From the NCBI RefSeq assembly GCF_013911645.1, contig NZ_JACESV010000001.1, positions 806,001 to 870,000 on the forward strand: a DNA stretch of 64,000 nt, in the 5' to 3' direction. Positions 10,881 to 21,036 of this stretch are shown piece after piece. The notes beneath the pieces are model-generated. The model was given only the letters and a program-made list of their open reading frames with translations, did no database searches and was not told where the DNA came from. How positions within the stretch are numbered: position 1 is the stretch's first letter; each line of letters begins with the position of its first letter. The translations under genes and the position numbers were made by a program. The DNA is from Allomuricauda sp. Its GTDB lineage: Bacteria; Bacteroidota; Bacteroidia; Flavobacteriales; Flavobacteriaceae.

Positions 10881-11468
10881 ATGAAAAAAGTACAAATAAC
10901 AGTCTTGACGCTACTATTTATAACGGCCTTTAGCTGTAAACAAGCAAAAAAAGAAGCCCAAGAAACAACGGAGGAAGTCGAGGAAACCGTTGAACAAGTG
11001 GCAGAAAAAATCGACCCACAGGTCATTACTTTTGAAATGGAACCAAAAAGCGATAGCAACGTAAGTGGTGAAGTCGTTTTTACCCAAGATCAAGGAGAAG
11101 TAATCATGAGAGCTACCTTTTTAGGACTTGACGAAGGTGAGCATGCCATTCACCTGCACGAAAAGGCCGATTGTTCGTCTGCCGATGGAAAATCAACCGG
11201 AGGACACTGGAACCCAACTTTTGAAGAACACGGAAAATGGGGTTCGGAAGATGGTTACCACAAAGGTGATATTGGTAATTTTACCGCTGATGCCGATGGC
11301 AACGCCACCGTAGAATTTTCTACGGACGAATGGTGCATTGGTTGCGGCGATGAGAAAAAAGATATTTTGGGAAAAGCGGTAATCGTTCACCAAGGTGTTG
11401 ATGATTACACATCGCAACCCTCAGGTGCCGCAGGAGCAAGAATTGCCTGTACCGGCATCATTCAATAA
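10881..11468 (+). CDS. sodC: Cu/Zn superoxide dismutase family lipoprotein
   Basis: Metal-ligand motifs HLHEKADC, GGHWNP, HKGDIGN, VIVHQGVDDY; C-terminal GARIACTGII; lipobox FSCKQ. Confidence 0.9.
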   Translation: MKKVQITVLTLLFITAFSCKQAKKEAQETTEEVEETVEQVAEKIDPQVITFEMEPKSDSNVSGEVVFTQDQGEVIMRATFLGLDEGEHAIHLHEKADCSSADGKSTGGHWNPTFEEHGKWGSEDGYHKGDIGNFTADADGNATVEFSTDEWCIGCGDEKKDILGKAVIVHQGVDDYTSQPSGAAGARIACTGIIQ

Positions 11469-11490
11469 TATTGAAATAACAACAATGTAA

Positions 11491-11520
11491 AAAGCTGTCC
11501 AACCGGGCAGCTTTTTTTTT
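11491..11520 (+). terminator. Intrinsic terminator after sodC-like gene
   Basis: aagctgtccaaccgggcagctt followed by a T-run. Confidence 0.85.
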
Positions 11521-11574
11521 GTTGACCACCCTTTAAATATTGTCTAACTTGGACCTAAATTTAAAATAACCAGG

Positions 11575-12198
11575 ATGAAAAAATTTCAAATTGCTGTATT
11601 AAGCCTATTACTGGTAGCCGGTTTTAGCTGCAAGCAAACAAAAAAAGAAGAAGAAAAAACGAAAGAAACGGTTGCCAAGACCTATAGTATTGTAGAAGAT
11701 TCTACCAATGTTAGGTTTACTGCCTATAAAACAACAGATAAAGTTCCTGTTGGTGGAACTTTTCAAGAAGTTGAATTGACCTATACCTCTGGCGAAACAC
11801 CCGAGGAAACATTGGATGGCCTTAAATTTTCCATTCCAGTGAGCAGCCTTTTCACTAACGATACCACAAATACAAGAGATCCTAAAATCATCCGTTTCTT
11901 TTTTGATGTAATGGCAGAAACCCAATCCATAACCGGAACTTTTTCTTTTGATGAAAACAACAAGTGCTCCGTAAACCTAAGTATGAACGGAGTTTCCACT
12001 GATCTCCCAATGGAATATGAGATTACGGACGATAACCATGTGAATTTTTCCGGAGTAATGGATTTGAAAAAATGGAATGCCCTGGACGCATTGACATCAT
12101 TGAACAAAGCGTGCATGGATCTACACACTGGAGCTGATGGTGTGAGCAAAACTTGGGAAGATGTCGCTATCAAAGCATCTGTTTTGCTTAAACAATAA
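11575..12198 (+). CDS. YceI family lipoprotein
   Basis: YSIVEDSTNVRFTAYKTTDKVPVGGTFQEVEL; lipobox FSCKQ. Confidence 0.8.
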   Translation: MKKFQIAVLSLLLVAGFSCKQTKKEEEKTKETVAKTYSIVEDSTNVRFTAYKTTDKVPVGGTFQEVELTYTSGETPEETLDGLKFSIPVSSLFTNDTTNTRDPKIIRFFFDVMAETQSITGTFSFDENNKCSVNLSMNGVSTDLPMEYEITDDNHVNFSGVMDLKKWNALDALTSLNKACMDLHTGADGVSKTWEDVAIKASVLLKQ

Positions 12199-12229
12199 CA
12201 CCCAACCACACGTCCATCAAGATTTATGA

Positions 12230-12258
12230 AAAGAGCTGCCAAGAGCAGCTCTTTTTTT
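12230..12258 (+). terminator. Intrinsic terminator
   Basis: agagctgccaagagcagctcttttttt. Confidence 0.85.
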
Positions 12259-12278
12259 ATATATTTAACCAACTACAA

Positions 12279-12806
12279 ATGAATCTGGACAACCTCATAC
12301 AACAATATCAGAAAAAGGATAAAGTAGCTTTTGAGACTTTGTACAATATGTACGCTGAAAATATTTGTGGGGCAATCAATGTAATTGTGAAAGATTCTGA
12401 ACGCTCCCAAGAAATTTGTCAAGATGTCTTTATAAAAATTTGGGAGAAATCCGACCAGTACAATCCGTCCAAGGGACGCTTTTTTACATGGTTATTAAAC
12501 ATTGCACGGAATGCCGCTATAGATGAAGTGCGCTCAAAAGCCCATAAGAACAAAAAAAAGAACCTTCCCGTTGATTCCCTCGTAGGTATTTATGAAAACG
12601 ACGAGGATTTAAACAGTAAAATGGACACCATTGGCCTTCAATCTTTATTAAAAGGGTTGAAAGAAAAGTGCATTTTATTGATAGATATGCTTTATTTTAA
12701 GGGGTATACCCAGAAAGAAGCGGCCAAAGAGCTCAACACGCCAATTGGCACTATAAAAACAAGGATAAGAAGCTGTATTTCTAGCATTAGAAAAAATATG
12801 GCATAA
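12279..12806 (+). CDS. ECF-type RNA polymerase sigma factor
   Basis: Sigma70 region 2 ICQDVFIKIWEKSDQYNPSKGRFFTWLLNIARNAAIDEVRS; region 4 LYFKGYTQKEAAKELNTPIGTIKTRI. Confidence 0.92.
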   Translation: MNLDNLIQQYQKKDKVAFETLYNMYAENICGAINVIVKDSERSQEICQDVFIKIWEKSDQYNPSKGRFFTWLLNIARNAAIDEVRSKAHKNKKKNLPVDSLVGIYENDEDLNSKMDTIGLQSLLKGLKEKCILLIDMLYFKGYTQKEAAKELNTPIGTIKTRIRSCISSIRKNMA

Positions 12807-12808
12807 GC

Positions 12809-13606
12809 ATGGATGTAGAAGAATACATAGCGTCTGGAATATTGGAACTCTACGTTGCTGGAGCACTGTCCCCCGAAGAAAATTTGGAGGTGCAGCATTA
12901 TGCCATTCAGTACCCTGAAATCAGAAAGGAAATTGAAGCAATTGAAAGAGCTATCCTTGAAATTACCGAAGCCGCTTCGCCAAAAATGCCACAGGATGGG
13001 TTTGCCAAGATAAAAGCTGAAATAGATGATGTTATTCCATTTACTCCCCAAGCCACTTCAAGCAAGGGGACTCCGTGGAGAAGTTATTTAGGATGGGCAG
13101 CATCGGTACTATTGGCCATTGGTTTGTTCTGGATGTACACGGAAAATTCGAAGTTGAAATCTGAGATAGAGATTACCAATCAGGAAAAGCAAAGCTTGGA
13201 GGACGTTCTGTCCAACACCCAAGAAGAAATAACCCTTAAGGAAAGCCTATTGCAACAGCTTAGGGACAAAAACGTGACAGTGATCGCCCTTGGCGGACAA
13301 ACGGTATCCCCATCATCTTACGCAAAAGCCTACTGGAACAAAGAAGAAAACAAAGTGATTATTGATGGGCAAGGTCTGCCTGAACCACCAGATGGGTTCA
13401 CCTATCAGGTTTGGTCCCTGAAATTGGACCCGCTCACCCCTACCAGTATTGGTTTGCTGGATGATTTCGCATCACAGGACACCAAACTCTTTACCCTGGA
13501 AAATGCCAACGAATCCGAAGCCTTTGGAATTACTTTGGAGCCTGAAGGCGGTAGTGAAACGCCAACGCTGGAACAATTGTATACCTTGGGTGCGGTCGGT
13601 TCTTAA
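12809..13606 (+). CDS. Anti-sigma factor (RskA-like)
   Basis: Starts 2 bp after the sigma factor stop; YVAGALSPEENLEVQ; single TM; C-terminal FTYQVWSLKLDPLTPTSIGLL. Confidence 0.88.
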   Translation: MDVEEYIASGILELYVAGALSPEENLEVQHYAIQYPEIRKEIEAIERAILEITEAASPKMPQDGFAKIKAEIDDVIPFTPQATSSKGTPWRSYLGWAASVLLAIGLFWMYTENSKLKSEIEITNQEKQSLEDVLSNTQEEITLKESLLQQLRDKNVTVIALGGQTVSPSSYAKAYWNKEENKVIIDGQGLPEPPDGFTYQVWSLKLDPLTPTSIGLLDDFASQDTKLFTLENANESEAFGITLEPEGGSETPTLEQLYTLGAVGS

Positions 13607-13619
13607 AGCAGATTGCCTT

Positions 13620-14600
13620 CTAAAACCATTTTTTTCGCTTAAAAATGATAATGGAGATTACGGTAACAACCAACATTACCCCCAATAAGGTAAAATAGCC
13701 GTAGGGCCATTTTAATTCGGGCATATTTTCAAAGTTCATACCATAAATACCTGCCAAAAATGTAAGTGGGATAAACACTACCGAAAAAATGGTCAAGGTC
13801 TTCATAACTTCGTTCAATCGGTGTCCCTGTACACTAAAAAACAAGTTTATTTGGCTTTCCAGTTCCATAATATCGGAATCTATATCGGTAATCAATCCAT
13901 TGATCTGCTCCCTGAGTTCACTAAAATACTTAGTCTGAAATCCCTTTACCTCTACCCTTTCCAGTTTAACTATAATATCCCTAAGCCCATGTGACGCCTT
14001 TTTAAAATCTTGAATGATTGCCTTTTTTTGTTCCACTTCGAACATAAATTCCGGTGTAGGCTCACGTTTTACAATGGCGTCCAATGCGTTTTCCATTATC
14101 ACACTTTCCTCATATTTATCCTTATAGTTGTTTATCAAGGTTTCCAGAATAAAAAAGAGGAGGTAGTCCGCCCGTTTTTTTCTGATGATTCCCTTGTTTT
14201 CAAATATGCGTTGGCGAATCCAATCAAAATGGTCGCCCCGTTTTTCTTGTATGCACCAATTAAAATCCTTGGACACCACAAAATACATTTGTTCGGATTC
14301 CATACTATATCCTTCGGTTTTTAGGATTTGGGCAGCAATAAACAATTGGTCTTCCAATACAATGACCTTATTGCCCATTTTTGGATTCAACAACAATCGT
14401 AATAAAAAATCATCCAGGCCATTGCCACCAACCATTTGTCTAAACTCCTCCATATACTCCAACCCATAAGTGTTTACCCAGGTAATGGATTTATCCCCTT
14501 TGGACAGTAATAGATCTTCTTGCAAAGAGAATTTTCGATTATAGTAATTGTCCGGTGAGTAATTTATTACCCATGAATTTTCTTCAAATTCTGTTATCAT
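13620..14600 (-). CDS. corA: CorA family magnesium/cobalt transporter
   Basis: GMNFENMPELKWPYGYF (YGMNF motif) and two C-terminal TMs. Confidence 0.92.
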   Translation of the reverse strand: MITEFEENSWVINYSPDNYYNRKFSLQEDLLLSKGDKSITWVNTYGLEYMEEFRQMVGGNGLDDFLLRLLLNPKMGNKVIVLEDQLFIAAQILKTEGYSMESEQMYFVVSKDFNWCIQEKRGDHFDWIRQRIFENKGIIRKKRADYLLFFILETLINNYKDKYEESVIMENALDAIVKREPTPEFMFEVEQKKAIIQDFKKASHGLRDIIVKLERVEVKGFQTKYFSELREQINGLITDIDSDIMELESQINLFFSVQGHRLNEVMKTLTIFSVVFIPLTFLAGIYGMNFENMPELKWPYGYFTLLGVMLVVTVISIIIFKRKKWF

Positions 14601-14670
14601 GGCTTAAAAAGTGAAAGGGTTTATTCGTAGTTTAGGACTATAAGTTAATCCAAATTTACTAAGAACCATT

Positions 14671-15207
14671 ATGATTGACCCCATGTCCTTTAAATCCGAG
14701 ATTTTATTCACTATTGTCCTTCTGGCCATCATCATAGCCCTCAATTCGTTGAGCAAAAGGGCCATTAGGCGTTTTGGCAAAATCAGTTCCATTGATATGA
14801 ACAGCAGGAAAATTATTTTTTACTTGAGCAACTTGCTGTATTATCTAGTGGCGTTCATTGGGATTTCGTTGATCTGGGGTGTGAACTGGGAAGATTTTTC
14901 TGTGTTTATATCCTCCATTCTGGCCATTTTGGGAATTGGATTTGTGGCCCAATGGTCCATTTTGTCCAACTTAACGGCCAGTGTTATACTGTTTTTCAAT
15001 CATCCATTGCGTTTGGGCGACAGAATCCGCGTAATGGACAAAGATTTTGATTGGACGGGAAAAGTAGAGGATATCAGCGGTTTTTACCTTTTTATGCGCA
15101 CTGATGATGGCAAACAAATAACAATACCTACCAACTTGGTGATTCAAAAAGGAATAGAAATATTAAAAGAGGAAAAAACGGAACCCGACTTAAGTGCCGA
15201 TAAATAA
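14671..15207 (+). CDS. Small mechanosensitive ion channel (MscS family)
   Basis: TM segments plus MscS beta domain FFNHPLRLGDRIRVMDKDFDWTGKVEDISGFYLFMRTDDGKQITIPTNL. Confidence 0.88.
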   Translation: MIDPMSFKSEILFTIVLLAIIIALNSLSKRAIRRFGKISSIDMNSRKIIFYLSNLLYYLVAFIGISLIWGVNWEDFSVFISSILAILGIGFVAQWSILSNLTASVILFFNHPLRLGDRIRVMDKDFDWTGKVEDISGFYLFMRTDDGKQITIPTNLVIQKGIEILKEEKTEPDLSADK

Positions 15208-15299
15208 AACGCCATGGCTTTACAACCATGGCGCACCTAAAAACAACAACCAAGCCGAGACCATGGCGATCTCCAACCTAGGTTCTTAAAGGGTAAAGC

Positions 15300-16589
15300 T
15301 CAAAGACTGGCAATTTGAGCCTCTTTAATAGGCCCAAGTTCGTATGTTGCCCCCATTAGCTCTTGCTTTAATTCGCTTACTTTTTCTTTTTTGCCATTGG
15401 CCTTATAGATTTCTGCCGCTTGGTGAAGAATGGCCGGCTCATACGTAGCACCGATTACGTGCTTTTCTATAACCTCCATGGCTTTTTGTTCCTCTCCCAA
15501 ATAAAGTAAGCTATATGCCAACCATCCATAAGACTCTGGCGTAGGTCTGTTGTTCACTTCTTTCTGTGCCAGTTTAAATGCACTCTGTTCCACATCCATG
15601 CTCAATAAAAAATCTACATTATGGGCATTGTACATATCGCCATAATCTTTGTTGTTGCCCACAATCCTATAATAGCTGTCCAATGCTTGGACTTTGAGCA
15701 TATCATCATTTAAAAAGGAGGCCACTTCGGCTTTCAACAGGTAATATTCGGGAGATTTGTTCTTTTTCATGATGGAGTCCAATATCCGGAGGGCCTCGGT
15801 GCCATTTCTTTCGTGTGAGTATACTATCCAAGCTATACCTTTTTTGGCGTATGCATTTTGAGCATCTATCCGGAGCGCTCTTAGGTACAGCTTATAAGAA
15901 TCTTCAATTCGCCCAGCATGTCCATAAAAATCGGCAAGATTGGTGTAGGACCACAATAGCAAATCTTTGTTTTTTGATGATTCGGCCTTAGCCGTGGCCT
16001 TTTCCATAAATTGAATGGCCGTGTCCAAATCGCCTTTGTGATCGTTCCATTTTGCCACACGGATCAAATAGCCAAAGTCGGACATATTCTGGATGCTATC
16101 CAAATATTGGTTGGCCAAATCATAATTGCCCAATTCCATGTGCAGGTCAAACAGCAAACTCTGCGTTTCGTTTACGCCACTTCCCAAAACCCTGGCTTCC
16201 TTGGCTAATTGCAGTGCTTCTTTAAAACGGTGTTGGGAGATATAATTCCTGGCAAGAGCCCGCAAATATCCCGATTTGCCCACAGCAGCGATTTCCACGG
16301 CTTTTTTAAGGGATTGCTCGGCATCTTTTAAATATTTGATGTCACCCGTTCCTTTAAAAAAACGGCTGTATTCTCCAGCTACATTGCCCAAACTGAGCAA
16401 TTGTATACTATCGGATTTGATTTTGTTATCCCAAAGTTTAAAGTATTTGGATGTGGTCCTTACAGGTTCTGATGCCAAAAAGTGATCGTAATCCTGTCTA
16501 TTCGTTTTGAATTCAGTTTCTTCCTGCTGACACGACACCAAAAACAACAGGGCAAGCGGCAAAAAGATATATTGTATTGTAGTTTTCAT
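15300..16589 (-). CDS. Tetratricopeptide-repeat lipoprotein
   Basis: Lipobox LLFLVSCQQE (start trimmed); TPR helices. Confidence 0.78.
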   Translation of the reverse strand: MKTTIQYIFLPLALLFLVSCQQEETEFKTNRQDYDHFLASEPVRTTSKYFKLWDNKIKSDSIQLLSLGNVAGEYSRFFKGTGDIKYLKDAEQSLKKAVEIAAVGKSGYLRALARNYISQHRFKEALQLAKEARVLGSGVNETQSLLFDLHMELGNYDLANQYLDSIQNMSDFGYLIRVAKWNDHKGDLDTAIQFMEKATAKAESSKNKDLLLWSYTNLADFYGHAGRIEDSYKLYLRALRIDAQNAYAKKGIAWIVYSHERNGTEALRILDSIMKKNKSPEYYLLKAEVASFLNDDMLKVQALDSYYRIVGNNKDYGDMYNAHNVDFLLSMDVEQSAFKLAQKEVNNRPTPESYGWLAYSLLYLGEEQKAMEVIEKHVIGATYEPAILHQAAEIYKANGKKEKVSELKQELMGATYELGPIKEAQIASL

Positions 16590-16654
16590 TTTGTTGTTGT
16601 TTTTAATTAAAAAAGGGGAAGGAAAGTTTCCTTCCCCCATCCCTTTCATAGCAA

Positions 16655-17392
16655 TTACTCGGGTGCTCCCAAATAGGGAAATGTAGTTGAAATATTGGCC
16701 GTAAGCCCAACACCATCAGATGTTAGCCTTGGCAAATCGGCCATACCATCGTCATCAAGATCTTGACCACTAAACCGGTCACCTTCCATACCTCCGAAGA
16801 ACAAAATCAGCGATACATCAATAATGTCATCGTTTGGGTGTCTTCCTGTTAGAGCCACCTCATCCCCGTCGGGCACCAACACATTGCCATCGCCATCAAG
16901 GTCGGTGCCTGGATTAAAATATGTTGTAGGAAGATCTGGAGCTACTTCCAAAACGTCTGCCGCCAAAACAGTAGTCAAGGTTGCGGCATCCAATCCTAGA
17001 ATATTGTTCTCATAATTCACATCTGCAGGGTCCAATCCCAGTTTAAGGGCGTAAACGTCGTGGTATTGCTCCAATCTGGCTTGAAATCCTGCTTGGAAGG
17101 TGGCTGCCATTTCCGAAGGAATTGTGGTGTTGTGGGCATCTTTAACGCTTGCCTCACCTTCCATATCAAAACTCAATGTGGTATTTATTCCTGGGCGACC
17201 AAGGTGGTCTACCTGTGCAAATGTTCCTGTAAAATCGGCTCCCATCATATCGTCGTCGTCCATCATATCATCATCCATCATCATATCATCGTCCATCATC
17301 ATGTCGGCTCCGTTGTCATCATTGCTGCAGCCAACCACTAGGCCTAAGCTAAGCACAAGGGCTGTTATGTAAATTGATTGTCTTAGTTTCAT
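16655..17392 (-). CDS. DUF4331-like lipoprotein (C-terminal half of family) with Met/Asp-rich N-terminus
   Basis: Lipobox GLVVGCSNDD; MMMDDDMMMDDDMMDDDDMM; FAQVDHLGRPGINTTL resembles the DUF4331 GRPAINT motif. Confidence 0.7.
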   Translation of the reverse strand: MKLRQSIYITALVLSLGLVVGCSNDDNGADMMMDDDMMMDDDMMDDDDMMGADFTGTFAQVDHLGRPGINTTLSFDMEGEASVKDAHNTTIPSEMAATFQAGFQARLEQYHDVYALKLGLDPADVNYENNILGLDAATLTTVLAADVLEVAPDLPTTYFNPGTDLDGDGNVLVPDGDEVALTGRHPNDDIIDVSLILFFGGMEGDRFSGQDLDDDGMADLPRLTSDGVGLTANISTTFPYLGAPE

Positions 17393-17411
17393 AATATCTG
17401 TTTAAAGTTTC

Positions 17412-18104
17412 TTATTGTTTTCTGTTTGTAGTCACCCAAGTTTTATATACTGAAAGTCCAAGGGCGTTCGTAGCTGTTGGTACTCCCAACATGCTGTTTG
17501 GAATTTCCACTACAATGGAAAGTGTATTGGCACCATCAAAAGTGTCTGCAGCTTCTTCTGGGGGCAAAAACCCTCCTGGAGCGGAATCCGTCTCAGGAGA
17601 TATCACTGCATTGAACTGGAAAAAGTCAAAAAAGAATGGGTCTTGTCTGGGCCCGGCAAAAAGTAATACTCCATCCGAGGTTGTTTCTACAATGGCGGTA
17701 GCACCAGAAATCTCCACATCACCCAAAGCGGCATCGGTATACACTTCGCTGCTCAAACCTGTTTGAGAAGGAGCCGTTGGACCAAAAAAGTACATTCTAC
17801 CGTCTCTTGCGATGGCTTGGATCACTTGGTCTTCTACCAAATCCCCATCCAAATCAATATTGATTTCGGTAAGTACATCCTCGTCAAAAGTTCCGTAAGC
17901 CAACTCGGGCAATACATTGGATTGCAGGTCTACCACAAATACGGTATTGTCCGACCCCTCGCTGGGTTCAAAAGCATAAAAATCGGCAATGTCCGCAGTG
18001 GTTCCAGCCGAAGAGGGCGCATCTATATGGTCTGCAGCAACCAATACTGTAGCTGCAATTACCAAGGCGCCTAAGCCTAATAGGTATTTCGTTGTTTTTT
18101 TCAT
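17412..18104 (-). CDS. DUF4331 family protein (N-terminal half of family)
   Basis: Signal peptide followed by ADHIDAPSSAGTTADIADFYAFEPSEGSDNTVFVVDLQ. Confidence 0.78.
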   Translation of the reverse strand: MKKTTKYLLGLGALVIAATVLVAADHIDAPSSAGTTADIADFYAFEPSEGSDNTVFVVDLQSNVLPELAYGTFDEDVLTEINIDLDGDLVEDQVIQAIARDGRMYFFGPTAPSQTGLSSEVYTDAALGDVEISGATAIVETTSDGVLLFAGPRQDPFFFDFFQFNAVISPETDSAPGGFLPPEEAADTFDGANTLSIVVEIPNSMLGVPTATNALGLSVYKTWVTTNRKQ

Positions 18105-18269
18105 GTTACTTGTTTTAAAGTTTCGTTCACCCCTACCTACGGAACCTTTTAGAGGGTGGTTTGGTTTTAAAATGTTAAAATTGTCTTAATGTAATTTTAA
18201 TGAAGTACTCGTCCCTAGATCAAAAAAAGTCGGATAATTTGTTTTACTTTGGCTAGTCAATTCATTAAA

Positions 18270-19460
18270 ATGAACCCTTCTGCCTCTGGATGGATTAATA
18301 AGTTTGGTCACCTTGTAGACCAAGAGTCTTCTAAATTTAAAGACTTTAACAGCCTGTACAGGGAACTCAAAGCAAATGGCTTTATTTACGGCGTGCATTT
18401 AAATATATCTTCCTTTATTGAGGTGGAACACACCTTGAGCGAAGATGAAATTGCCAAGATCAACTTGCTCACCGCTTTATATTTTACCTATACTTTTGAA
18501 GTGGGGAAAACGGATTTCGAAGCATTTGTAAACAAAGTGTTCGAGTACTATCAGTCTTTGAATGTTAGCAAGGTTTCTTTCCTTAATAGAATATTGAGCG
18601 GTTCCAAAACGGAGTCCCAACTTGAAAAATTGATTGATTCCAGAATCTATTTAAGCGACAATACTTTTAGCAGGGCATTGGGAAATAGCCTGACCAATTC
18701 CTTGCTGTATGTTGACATCCTTATATTTATGGTTTACCTCCGAGGCAATAGGGACATGATGGAACATGCCCGACTTTTGGAGTACGTGACCATCAACATT
18801 GTTTACCATGCGCTCAACTCCAAAGAGACCCACGAATCTGATGAGAAATTGATTCAATTATTGGGTTCATCCCTAACCTATGTCGACCTCGACAAAACAA
18901 AATTTATTGGAAATTTTTCCGATTTATTGACCCAAAATTTTACCGAAAATGAAAAGGATTATTTTTTGGATATGGCCTGCTTGACGATCTGGGAAGACAA
19001 GGCTTTGGACTACACCGAAACGGACTATATTTTTGGTTTGGGAAAGGACCTTGGAAAGTCTAAAAAAGAGGTGGAATTTGAGTTGGGATTTGTTGCGGAT
19101 TTCTTTGAAAAAAACAAGGACAAAATTGCCTATCTGAACAGCAAAAATTTGGCCGTTCAGTTTTACGATGGTATGTCCAAAAATGTGAGCAAACTTATTC
19201 TTAGAAATAGCAAAAGATTAAAAAAGGAGCTCACCCAAAGTAGGGAGTTGGTCGCGCTTTTATCCAAGTCCACGGTCAAGGATTTAAATGCTGAAGAGAA
19301 GAAAAAAGTACAAAATCAATTGCTCGATATTTTTAAGAGTATTCCCTCTTTGGCTATTTTTATGTTGCCCGGCGGTGCGATTCTTCTGCCTATTTTTATT
19401 AAATTGATTCCGAAGTTGCTTCCCTCTGCTTTTGATGATAACCGGGTGGAAGAAAAATAG
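18270..19460 (+). CDS. LETM1-related protein
   Basis: C-terminal IPSLAIFMLPGGAILLPIFIKLIPKLLPSAF resembles the LETM1 membrane/core segment; start MNPSASGW preferred over the listed TTG. Confidence 0.75.
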   Translation: MNPSASGWINKFGHLVDQESSKFKDFNSLYRELKANGFIYGVHLNISSFIEVEHTLSEDEIAKINLLTALYFTYTFEVGKTDFEAFVNKVFEYYQSLNVSKVSFLNRILSGSKTESQLEKLIDSRIYLSDNTFSRALGNSLTNSLLYVDILIFMVYLRGNRDMMEHARLLEYVTINIVYHALNSKETHESDEKLIQLLGSSLTYVDLDKTKFIGNFSDLLTQNFTENEKDYFLDMACLTIWEDKALDYTETDYIFGLGKDLGKSKKEVEFELGFVADFFEKNKDKIAYLNSKNLAVQFYDGMSKNVSKLILRNSKRLKKELTQSRELVALLSKSTVKDLNAEEKKKVQNQLLDIFKSIPSLAIFMLPGGAILLPIFIKLIPKLLPSAFDDNRVEEK

Positions 19461-19550
19461 CGTTTTTTACCTAAAAAAGCCACTATAAGAAATATTTATA
19501 GTTAGTTTTATAAATATTTTAATATTTGATAACCAGCTATTTAAATATTG

Positions 19551-20306
19551 TTATTCTAACCATAACTTAAAGTCCCTGACACGCTCTCTACTTACAATAA
19601 TATCATGCTCATTAAATCGGTTCAGCTTGATTTGAAGCCTTGAATTTGAGTATGAAATGATGTCTCCTATGTGGTTGATGTTCACGTAGAACTTTCGGCT
19701 CACCCTAAAAAATGTCTGAGGTTCCAACTCCTCCTCCAACTGTTCCAAAGTAGTGTCCAACAAATAATTTCTTCCATCCGAAGTTGCCGCATAGGTTCCT
19801 TTGTTTTCGCTATAAAAACATTCCACATCATCGGCGTTTATAATTTTTAAATGTTGCCCCACCTTGGCCGTAAATCGTTTTTTGTATTCCCTCTCCAAAG
19901 GGTTGATCAAAAGATTTTTTATGTCGTTAAAATCAATCGGTATTCTTCGATTTTCGGGCTTAAAATTTCGGTACTTTTTCACCGCACTTTCCAGCTCCTC
20001 TTCGTCTATTGGTTTCAGTAAATAATCAATGCTATTTAACTTAAAAGCTTGGAGCGCATATTCGTCATAAGCGGTGGTAAAAATGATGGCACTTTTTACC
20101 TCGATCGCATCAAAAATTTCGAACGAAAGCCCATCGGATAATTGAATGTCCAAAAAGATTAAATCGGGGTGGGGATTATCTTGAAACCAAGCAATGGAAT
20201 CTTCAACGGAATGCAACATGGTGGAGACCTCAATTTGCAATTCCGAAAGCAATCTGGACAATCGTCTTGCCGCTGGTTTTTCGTCTTCAATGATCAGGAC
20301 ATTCAT
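19551..20306 (-). CDS. LytTR family response regulator
   Basis: Receiver domain (LIIEDEKPAARRLSRLL, DLIFLDIQLSDG) and LytTR domain (FFRVSRKFYVNINHI). Confidence 0.94.
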   Translation of the reverse strand: MNVLIIEDEKPAARRLSRLLSELQIEVSTMLHSVEDSIAWFQDNPHPDLIFLDIQLSDGLSFEIFDAIEVKSAIIFTTAYDEYALQAFKLNSIDYLLKPIDEEELESAVKKYRNFKPENRRIPIDFNDIKNLLINPLEREYKKRFTAKVGQHLKIINADDVECFYSENKGTYAATSDGRNYLLDTTLEQLEEELEPQTFFRVSRKFYVNINHIGDIISYSNSRLQIKLNRFNEHDIIVSRERVRDFKLWLE

Positions 20307-20391
20307 TTTTACGTTAATTGTTTTTTGGTTAGATACTTTATTGCCTACTGCTCTCTAAAATATAACAACTGACTTTCTACCTATTGTTTTC

Positions 20392-20727
20392 TTATCTGTA
20401 TTTATCAACATCATCTTTGTCCTCATCCATATATTTTCGAATCTGTCTTTCTTCCCATTTTTTGAAAAAAGTGAGCCTGTGTCGCGATACAATGATTGAA
20501 TGGACGGCCAAAATCACTCCCCAAATCAGGATGTTGGCATTGATCCAATCGTAGTAATAGGATTCCTTTGGAAATGTCTCGGGTAAGAAGGACGTCAGAA
20601 CACCCAATTTGAGCAACAACAAAGTACCATTTACGATAACAAATATGCCGATATGCCTATAATAGCCTTTGAGTTCCTGAACTCGTTTTTTAGCGGCCTC
20701 CCTGGCCATGTCTCTGTCTGTCATCAT
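20392..20727 (-). CDS. 2TM domain protein (divergent member)
   Basis: AKKRVQELKGYYRHIGIFVIVN ... KKWEERQIRKYMDED; two TM helices. Confidence 0.88.
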   Translation of the reverse strand: MMTDRDMAREAAKKRVQELKGYYRHIGIFVIVNGTLLLLKLGVLTSFLPETFPKESYYYDWINANILIWGVILAVHSIIVSRHRLTFFKKWEERQIRKYMDEDKDDVDKYR

Positions 20728-20728
20728 T

Positions 20729-21034
20729 TTACTTGTACTTGTTCATTTCCTCTTTGTCCTCATCCATATATTTTTGGATTTGACGCTCTTCCCAATCCTT
20801 GCCCAACAAGGGGTTGAACCCAAAGGTTCTGGATGCATGGAACAACACTCCCACCCCCCAAGCTACCAATGTGATAAAATGTTCCCATTGCCAAAAACTA
20901 TCTGACCTTAGGGAGATATTGATCAAAATAAAGGTGTTTATTACCACATAAATGGCCAAGTGTATATAAAAGCCTTTTAGTTCTTCAACCCTTTTCTTGG
21001 CTTTATTGTATTTTTCCTTATTAAAGTTTTCCAT
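20729..21034 (-). CDS. 2TM domain protein
   Basis: AKKRVEELKGFYIHLAIYVVIN ... FNPLLGKDWEERQIQKYMDED. Confidence 0.9.
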   Translation of the reverse strand: MENFNKEKYNKAKKRVEELKGFYIHLAIYVVINTFILINISLRSDSFWQWEHFITLVAWGVGVLFHASRTFGFNPLLGKDWEERQIQKYMDEDKEEMNKYK

Positions 21035-21036
21035 GA

